A DNA stretch of 64,000 nt from Candidatus Peribacteria bacterium (lineage in GTDB: Bacteria > Patescibacteriota > Gracilibacteria > Peribacterales > Peribacteraceae), in contig JACKFU010000001.1 of assembly GCA_020632295.1 (NCBI GenBank), positions 62,001 to 126,000 of the forward strand. The letters are read 5' to 3'. Each line of letters starts with the position of its first letter. Position 1 is the first letter of the stretch. Positions 16,941-25,900 of the stretch are shown one piece after another. Made by a program: the position numbers and the translations under genes. The notes under the pieces were generated by a model that made no database searches, was not told where the DNA came from, and was given only the letters and a program-made list of their open reading frames with translations.

Positions 16941-19900
16941 CTACTCGGCAAGCTCTACTGTTGCGCCTGTTCCGGAAGCGCCCGGATCGGTTGAAGCGCC
17001 CGGATCGGTTGATGCGCCCGGATCGGTCGCATCTACTTCCTCTTCTATTACCTCTGTGCCTTCATCTTCCACCGTTGCACCTGTTCCTGATGCGCCCGGA
17101 TCGGTTGATGCGCCCGGATCGGTCGCATCTACCTCCTCTTCTCTTACTTCTGGTACCTCTGTTACCTCTTCTACCTCTGTACCTTCATCTTCCACCGTTG
17201 CGCCTGTTCCTGAAGCGCCCGGATCGGTTGAAGCGCCCGGATCGGTCGCATCTACGGTTTCCTCTATCACCTCTGCACCCTCTTGTTCACCTTCTATCAC
17301 TTCAAGGTAATACCCTTCTGGAATAATCAATCGTGTTCCCCGTTCATTATTTGGATCCCATGTAAATTCGATGTCGAGATCTGGGTGCCTCCAGATATTA
17401 TCACCATCGTGATAGCGACGGCAGTTAAATGGCTGACCTTCATCATCGAGTGGTTGCTGACTGCGAACACAGGCATTCCAGATATCACTGGAACTGACCG
17501 GTACGCCGTACTGGTCAACAGGGAAGGCCTTGTTTACATCGGTTACTCCTGCAGGTAGGCCACGTACTGTATTTGGATTCTGTGTGAGCATTGCATGCCA
17601 ACTGAAGGTAATGTCCTCCGGTGCTGCCTCAGGAATTTGGATACTAAAACCAGTACCAGTGGTATTGCGAATACGCCATGGTACAAAGGAATCGCTGCTT
17701 GCCGTAACAATCGGCACACTTGGGAAGGTGCCGGAGCCAAAACGGACATCTACACCTGTTCCCGTTTTGACGATAACAGCGTAGCCTGCCTGATTTTCGT
17801 TGATGATGAGTGCACCAGAGACCGTCAGACTTCCACCTATGCGGACATCTCCAAGAATATCTGCCATGCCTTCAATCGTCATGTCTCCCATCACCATCAG
17901 TGCATTCTGTACGAGTAAGTTTCCGAGGTTAAGGAATCCCCCAGATCCTGCCAGCCCTGTGAGATCGAGTTCCTGCCCTTCAATCATGAGCACACCATCA
18001 ATTGTGAGTGGTCCATGGATGGTTGCACCACTGTTTACGGTAAATGCGGAAGCAGTAACGCGACCACCGACATTCAAACTTCCATCAAGAGTAACGATAC
18101 CAGGAATAAACAGGTCTTCGACGTGCAGTGTTCCATCGACATAGAGATCACTAGCAGCCCTAACATCGCCGCCAATAATGAGGTTCTCTTCGATGCCAAC
18201 TGTGTCGAAGTTTGCATCGCGATTTTGGCTTGCCAATGCTCCGCTCAGAGTACGAATTTCATCATGAATGGTTGTAAGAATGTTCTCCCAGTCTATCGTT
18301 ACTTCTGTATCATCTGTAGAGTTTGCAACCAGCGCACCTGTACCGAAGCGGTCTGCGATCATCTGCTCAACAATACCCTCAATATCAACACTATCCATCT
18401 GCTGACGAACAGCTGTAAGGATATCATCGGAGTAGTCGATAGCTTTTACGGCATCGGCAACCATAATTTCTACTTCATCTTCTATTTCCATTGCAGCAAT
18501 TTGGTCGAGCACCTCTTGCTCCACGGTTTCCACTGTCACAGAACTATTGCGGCGTGAAATAAGTACGTTCACCACACCTTCGTCACCTTCACGGCCTTCA
18601 AAAGCTTCGAGTGCCACACCAACTGTCGGCTCACCTGGAAGTGCCCTTCGTGCATATCCCGGCTTGCTTGCAGTTGTCAGCGCATCACCTGGATGAATGT
18701 TGAGAACATCGCCTTTATACGGTGCGATAATGACCTTTGCGGGTATCTGACCGATGAGACCGATGAGTTCATAGCCTGGAGGCATGATTTCGATATCCCC
18801 AAAACCATTTCCTATAAATGCTGGATTGGTAGAAGTAATACCCATGACATTTGCATCAGCTTCTTTCGTACAACGTTCGACGGTATTGTCATGTGCAACG
18901 TCAATACAAACCACCTCGCCGTTATCCATAACGTCACTTGATTTAAACCATTCTGCATAGTCGGCTCCACCTCCTGTGATGCTTCCGTCAGCAGTAACTG
19001 TTCCATTTGCGCGTACTTTGAATACTGTGTTATTTGCCGACCCATTCTGCGTCACAATTGCTAATGCATTAGAAGTTGAGCCGGTTTGCTCTGTTTTGAG
19101 AACAAGTCCTCCTTCATGGGCATCACCATGACGATACAGTTGGGTATCGAATATACTTCGATATCCAAATGCAATATGTGCGGTAGTGCCGCTTTGTGTA
19201 CCCTGGTACCCATCGAGTGCAAGGACAGCTGCACCAGAACCGTAAAGGTATGCACCGGTTTGGAACTCTGCAGCAGTGACACGAACTGCTCCCGAACCTT
19301 GTTTGAGAGAAGAGCTTACAACAAGAATACCCGACGAAGTGAGGAGATCTTGGGCATGCAAGTGATACCCTGATGCTGTTCCTGCATATTCTGCATTGGA
19401 GGCCTCAGAAGACCAGAGACCAGCAGCATTTCCATCAATTTGGATGACGGACATGCGGGGTTTATTGTTGATAGATGTTTCAGTATTCACTGACGCCCCT
19501 TCAGTGTGATAAATATACAATTCAATATAATCTCCAACCGTCAAATCAAGAAGATCAGTAACCTGCGATCGTACAAATCCATCAGTGACCGATGAGTACG
19601 CGGCATGAGTAGAAAATACGCTTCCATTTTTGTAGATATGCGACACCAAATATTCACCGTCATCTATTCCAGATAGATCCAGATAAGCAGTAACCAGATA
19701 CTTTCCTGACTTCTTAATATCAAATCGATCATTGGTTGTTGCATCCGCAATGTTGCCAACATCAAATTCCTCCGTATCAAACGCGATTTTTGTTGTTGTA
19801 GCTGTAGCAATTGTCTGTGCAGCATCCCTCGTCATCTTCGCCATGTGAATGGTTCCAGAGCCGGTGGTGAGTTCGACCCACTGCGTTGCTCCATTGTTGT

Positions 19901-22900
19901 TTCGATAGATCTTTCCGGTATCGGTATCGGTGTACATGGAACCGAGTTCTGCTTGAACAACGGTATTGGGGTTTCCCGATCCTGTACGGATAGTGACAGA
20001 TTTGTCGTTGGTGATATCGTGCAGTGTAATAGAAGCAGCGTCTTCATCTGTTGAGATGACAATGCCTGAGGAAGCTCTCAGGGTTGCCCCAGAGACCGTT
20101 TGGAAATCAAGAAGGGTTCCGGTAAGGGTAGCATTCAGTGAAAGGAAGTTAGAACCGTTCAGTGAGAGGCCTTGTCCTGCGTAGTAAGTTGAGCCACCTC
20201 CTCCGCCAGATGCTGTCCACGAGAGGTTACCGTTACCGTCTGTTGCGAGGACTTTTCCAGAGGCAGAACCATCTCCTAGAGGGAAGCGGTAGGTAACACC
20301 ATTGATGATGATGCCGCTTCCAAAGATGACTTCGTCGTTGAAGGTTGAGGTTCCTTCGACGATGAGAGCACCGGAGCTTCTAAGTGTGTCTGCTGCGTAT
20401 ACTTGTGTACCAGACATAACGCCAATGACTTGGAGAGCGGTTTGATTGAAGCGGTCTTTTGTAGAGAGCGTAAGAGCCGCACCCGAGAAGGCACGTATAG
20501 CGCTTTGGCCATAGACATAAAGACCATCACCGACATTTAGTCCACGATCAACAACAAGATTGTTATTGATCTGAGTATTGCCCCGAACATTCAATCCATG
20601 GACTTCCAGACTTCCAATTCTTGCTGAAGGCGTATCAAGACCATTAAGGTCGAGAATTTGCATAGTACTACCGTAATCTGCCACGTAAATGTACCGACCA
20701 GCAACCGTAATGCCGCGCGCATTACCTGTATCATATCCGCCGACAAATACTGGTGCAGTAGGATCAAGAACATCGATAATTTGTACACCTGCGGTGTTAT
20801 CCGCGATAATTGCATAGCGACCAGCGAGAGCAACCTGTTCTGTACTTGCATTTGTTGGATAATTACCTGAAAAGCTTGGAGAGGTTGGATCAGAAACATC
20901 GATGATCTCCAAACCATTCGAATTGTCAGCAACGTACGCGTAGCGACCATCTACAGTAACTTCAACTGCCGTACCACTAGTGTCATAACTTCCCACCTCT
21001 GATGGTAAGGTTGGATCAGAAACATCCACAATACGTAGGCCCGTGCCTCCATCTGCAATGTAGACATAACGACCAACTACTTCAACGCCATACGCAGCAG
21101 TAGTGTCAATATTGCCTACCAGTATTGGCAGATCGGGGTTAAGAATATCCACGATTTGCAAACCAGCAGTTCCATCTGCGACGTATGCATAGCGCCCTGC
21201 AACGGCAACATCCCACGCAATATTGGTAAGTGGAAGAGTAGCGGTGAGTGTAGGCGATGAAGGATCTGAAATGTCATACATCTCTAATCCGTCAGTGTAA
21301 CCAGCAACATAAGCATAGCGCCCTGCAACATCTACCCCCTGTGCGTTCGTAGCAGCGCTAGTTCCAACACTCACTGGTGAGGTTGGGTCTGAAACATCGA
21401 CAACACGAAGATTATTCTCACTGGCAACGTATGCATAGCGCCCTGCAACAACGACTTTTTTGTTGTTTGATGATGCTACTGAACCAATCAGTGTAGGGTT
21501 TCCTCTTGCTGTATGAATGATAGAACCACCTGATGCAGCAAGAATCGTATGTGACCCTGTTCCTGTCAGTTTGATGGCTGTGTCACCATCTGCTGTTGTA
21601 CGGATGACAAGTGTACCCGAAGAAGTAAGGCTATCTTGTGCATGCAAATGCCTTCCGGAAGCGGTTCCGTAGATTTCGAGAGATGTTCCTGTGAGTGTTG
21701 CTGCGAGATAAATAAAGCTATTGCCATCAATCGTTATACCATGACCTGCAGTAAGTGACCCACCACCACTGTCATCTGTATCCCAGGTAAGATTTCCATT
21801 GCCGTCAGTATGCAGCACTTGGTTTGCAGAGCCATCAGAACCGGGGAATCTGTAGGTGACACCATTGATGATGATGCCGCTTCCAAAGGTGACTTCGTCG
21901 TTCAATGTTGCGGTTCCTTCAATGGAGAGTGCTCCTGAAGAAGCGAGGAAGTCTTGCGCTCTGATTGTCGATCCTGAAAGGGTCTGCGCTTCGATGAGGC
22001 TTGCAATAATGGTTGTTGCTGTAACGCCTTGGAGAGCGGAGGAGCCGTTGATGGTAAGGTCGCCTTCAGCGACGAGAGTTCCAGAAGATGTGAGGCTGTC
22101 CTCGGCATGAACAATTCTTCCGCTTGCTGTTCCGAGTACTTCGAGTGATGTTCCTGTCAGTACAGCATTCAATGAGAAGAAGTTGCCATCTTGTGTTAAT
22201 CCCTGCCCTGCGTAGGTAGTTGAACCTCCACTTGTCCAGGTAAGGTTACCGTTACCGTCTGTTCCAAGAACGGTTCCAGAAGAACCTTGGGCTGCGGGGA
22301 AGATGTACGTAACACCGTTGATGATGAGACCTGAGCCGAAGGTGACTTCGTCGTTGAGGGTGGTTGCACCAGAAAGAGTAGAAGCACCTTTGACGACTAA
22401 CGCCCCAGAAGAAGATAAGCCTGTTTCTGCATTAATATAGGCTGAACGTACCGCACTCATCGCATAATCGAATAATTGTATGACTTTTGTTACGCTAGAC
22501 TGCTCCAGTTTTACATTGATATCTCCACTGTCATATCCGCCTGTTCCATCGGAAAGCCAAAATACTGCAGCATTTTTCCCAGGATCCAGCGGTGTGGTAT
22601 CTGTTCCAGGTGCAATCGCTATGGTGTAACCAACGCTACCGATGGAAGCAGTTCCATTTGTAAATTGTGCAGTACCAGTTGCACCAGCAAGTTCTTGTAC
22701 TGTGTCACCCGCGCCCAAGTCAACTGTTGAATTACTAATAAGCCGCTGCGTATCTGGTACGGCAGTAATACCCTGTATAGTTACCAGTGCGCGCACAACT
22801 ATAGTATTGTCTTGCGTTGTTGTCACAGACGGAACAGTAATGTTTGATGATGTTGAAACAGCATAATTAGACACATCAATCGGTGTTCCTGCATTCACAT

Positions 22901-25900
22901 TTGAGTATCGCAAGATTGAAATAGCAAATTCATGTGATGCACTGTTTGTGGTAAATGTAAATGCGCTTGTAGCAACATCATCTGCATCAGCAATCTTGTA
23001 AAATATTTCAGCACGTATGGAAGATTGTGTACGTTCATCGAGTGTAGTCCATCCAGCTGGAGGAGAGATATTGCCCGAGCTGTAAAATTGACCTGCAATT
23101 GCAAGCATCAAATCTCCTACAGAAAGGCCTGAGGGTTTTGTGACATCTGCTGAATTGCGATTCGATCCAGAATTATCGGTGGATATACTTTCATACACTG
23201 GTGGTGATTCTGGATTTGATGGCGTTGGCATTTGTGACAATGTGAAGGATCCTGTTACATCAGCATTACCATCAATAATCAGTGAACCTGAACTCCGTAG
23301 TTCATCTTGTGCATGCACAATTCTTCCACTTGCTGTGCCGAGTACTTCGAGTGATGTTCCTGTCAGTGTAGCATTCAATGAGAAGAAATTTGAACCATCG
23401 AGGGAGAGGCCTTGGCCTGCGTAGTAGGTGGAGCCTCCTCCACCAGATGCTGTCCATGAGAGGTTACCGTTACCGTCTGTTGCGAGGACTTTTCCTGAGG
23501 CAGAACCATCTCCTAGAGGGAAGCGGTAGGTAACACCATTGATGATGATGCCAGAACCAAAGGTGACTTCGTCGTTCAATGTTGCGGTTCCTTCAATGGA
23601 GAGTGCTCCTGAAGAAGCGAGGAAGTCTTGCGCTCTGATTGTCGATCCTGAAAGGGTCTGCGCTTCGACGAGAGTCGCAATGAGTGTCGTTGCTGTAACG
23701 CCTTGGAGTGCAGAGGAGCCATTCACCGTGAGGGTACTTTTGAGCAGTGTCGTGTCTGCAACGGTCAGTCCTCCAGAAGATGTGAGGCCATCTCGTGCTT
23801 GAATAACAGCTCCGGAGATGGTGTCGAAGTCGAGGATAGAACCAGAGATGGTGGTGTTAAGGGAGAAGAAACTTGAGCCATCAAGCGAGAGGCCTTGGCC
23901 TGCGTAGTAGGTGGAGCCACCTCCTGCTGCCGTCCAGGAAAGGTTACCGTTACCGTCTGTTGCGAGGACTTTTCCGGAGGCAGAGCCATCTCCTAGAGGG
24001 AAGCGGTAGGTAACACCGTTGATGATGATACCGGAGCCGAAGACCACTTCTCCTTCAAGGACGGTTACGCCAGATGAAGTAAGCCTTTCTTGCGCATGAA
24101 CCGTAGCACCAGATACCGTTGTAAAGTTAACGAGAGAACCAGTTATAGTGGCATTAAGGCTGATGAAATTATCACCATTTTTTGTCAGTCCTTTTCCTGC
24201 ATATTCTGTAGAACCACCACCTGCTCCCGAGTCGGTTGACCAACTGAGATTGCCGTTACCATCAGTCTTGAGAACTTTTCCAGAAGACGAGCCATCACCG
24301 AAGGGGAAGATGTACGTAACACCATTAATGATAATGCCAGAACCAAAGACCACTTCTCCTTCGAGGACGGTTACGCCAGATGAAGTAAGCCTGTCTTGCG
24401 CATGGATAGACGAACCCGAAATTGCGCCAACGACCTCAAGTTTTTCTGATGGTGCAGATGTACCAATACCAACGGTACCACCCGTTCCAGCAGACGCATA
24501 TAAGAGTGTTTTTGCGTCGTTGAGCAAAACAGAAACGGTATTAGCACCGTAGTTTGCGGTTGCAAGATCGAGCTTGCCATCGCCATTGACATCCCCAAGA
24601 TCCACAGCAACTGGCTGTGTCCCGGTTGTGTAGTTGACCCTCGTCTCAAACGTACCGTTGCCCTTATTTTTGAAAATAGAAACAGAGGTGCTGCTATAGT
24701 TTGTCACGGCGAGATCTGGGTAGCCGTCTCCGTTTACATCACCTATAGCAATAGAGCGTGGACTTGTTCCTGTTGCGTAGTCGGTTTTAGCTGCAAAGGT
24801 TCCATCGCCGTCGTTAATAAAGACAGAGGCTGTAGAAGATACAGCGTTTGCAACAGCGAGATCTGGGTAGCCGTCAGCGTTGAGATCCCCTGTGGCAATG
24901 GAATACGGTGTTGTTCCTGTTGCATAGTCAACCTTAGAAGCAAATGTACCATTACCATTGTTGATAAAGACAGAGAGCGAAGTGCTACTGGAGTTTGCTA
25001 CGGCGAGATCTGGCATTCCGTCACCATTTACATCACTTGAAACAATAAAGTATGGTGCTGTTCCTGTTGCATAGTCGACCTTAGAGGCAAATGTACCATT
25101 GCCTTTATTCAGGAAGATCGACATGGTATTGCTTGTATAGTTTGCAACTGCAATATCTGGCTTTCCGTCGCGATTGACATCAGCAATCGTAACAGATCGT
25201 GGATCTGATCCTGTTGTGTAATCAACGTTGTTCTCAAAGGCACCATCACCAGCAGTGATAAATACGGACATGACGCTCGTTGATTTACTTATTGTTGCAA
25301 GATCCGGTATTCCATCACCATTAAGGTCGCCAATATCAATATCATGAGGATCTGCCGGTGTTGAGTAATCAACTTTTGCAGCAAATGTTCCATCGCCATT
25401 ATTCAAATAAATAGAAAGTGAGTCACCAATGTAGTTGGCAACTACTAAATCAGCATTGCCATCTCCGTTGACGTCGCGAATCAATACAGAGTGTGGGAAT
25501 GACCCTGTCGCATAATCGGTCTTAGCAAGGTATGTACCACCCGTGCGCAGGTGTGCTTCACCCGCCTGGATGGTGCCGATATTAACTAAATTTCCCTCGC
25601 TCTGCAGACGTGTGATACCACGGGTCGCTAGGTCTGCCGCAGGTAGATTGATCGCACTATTAAATCCACTAACTTCAGTAATAGATGCGCCAGAGAGGAA
25701 TTGCAGACCATACCGTGTGACGACTGCACCCTCTACAATAATATTTCCAGATGATGTCAGGGTTTCTTCTGCATGAATCGTACGACCGGATGCCGTTCCG
25801 TAGATTTCTAGCGAAGTACCAGTAAGAGCGGCACTCAGTGAAAAGAAGTTTGAGCCATTAAGTGAGAGGCCTTGGCCTGCGTAGTAGGTGGAGCCTCCTC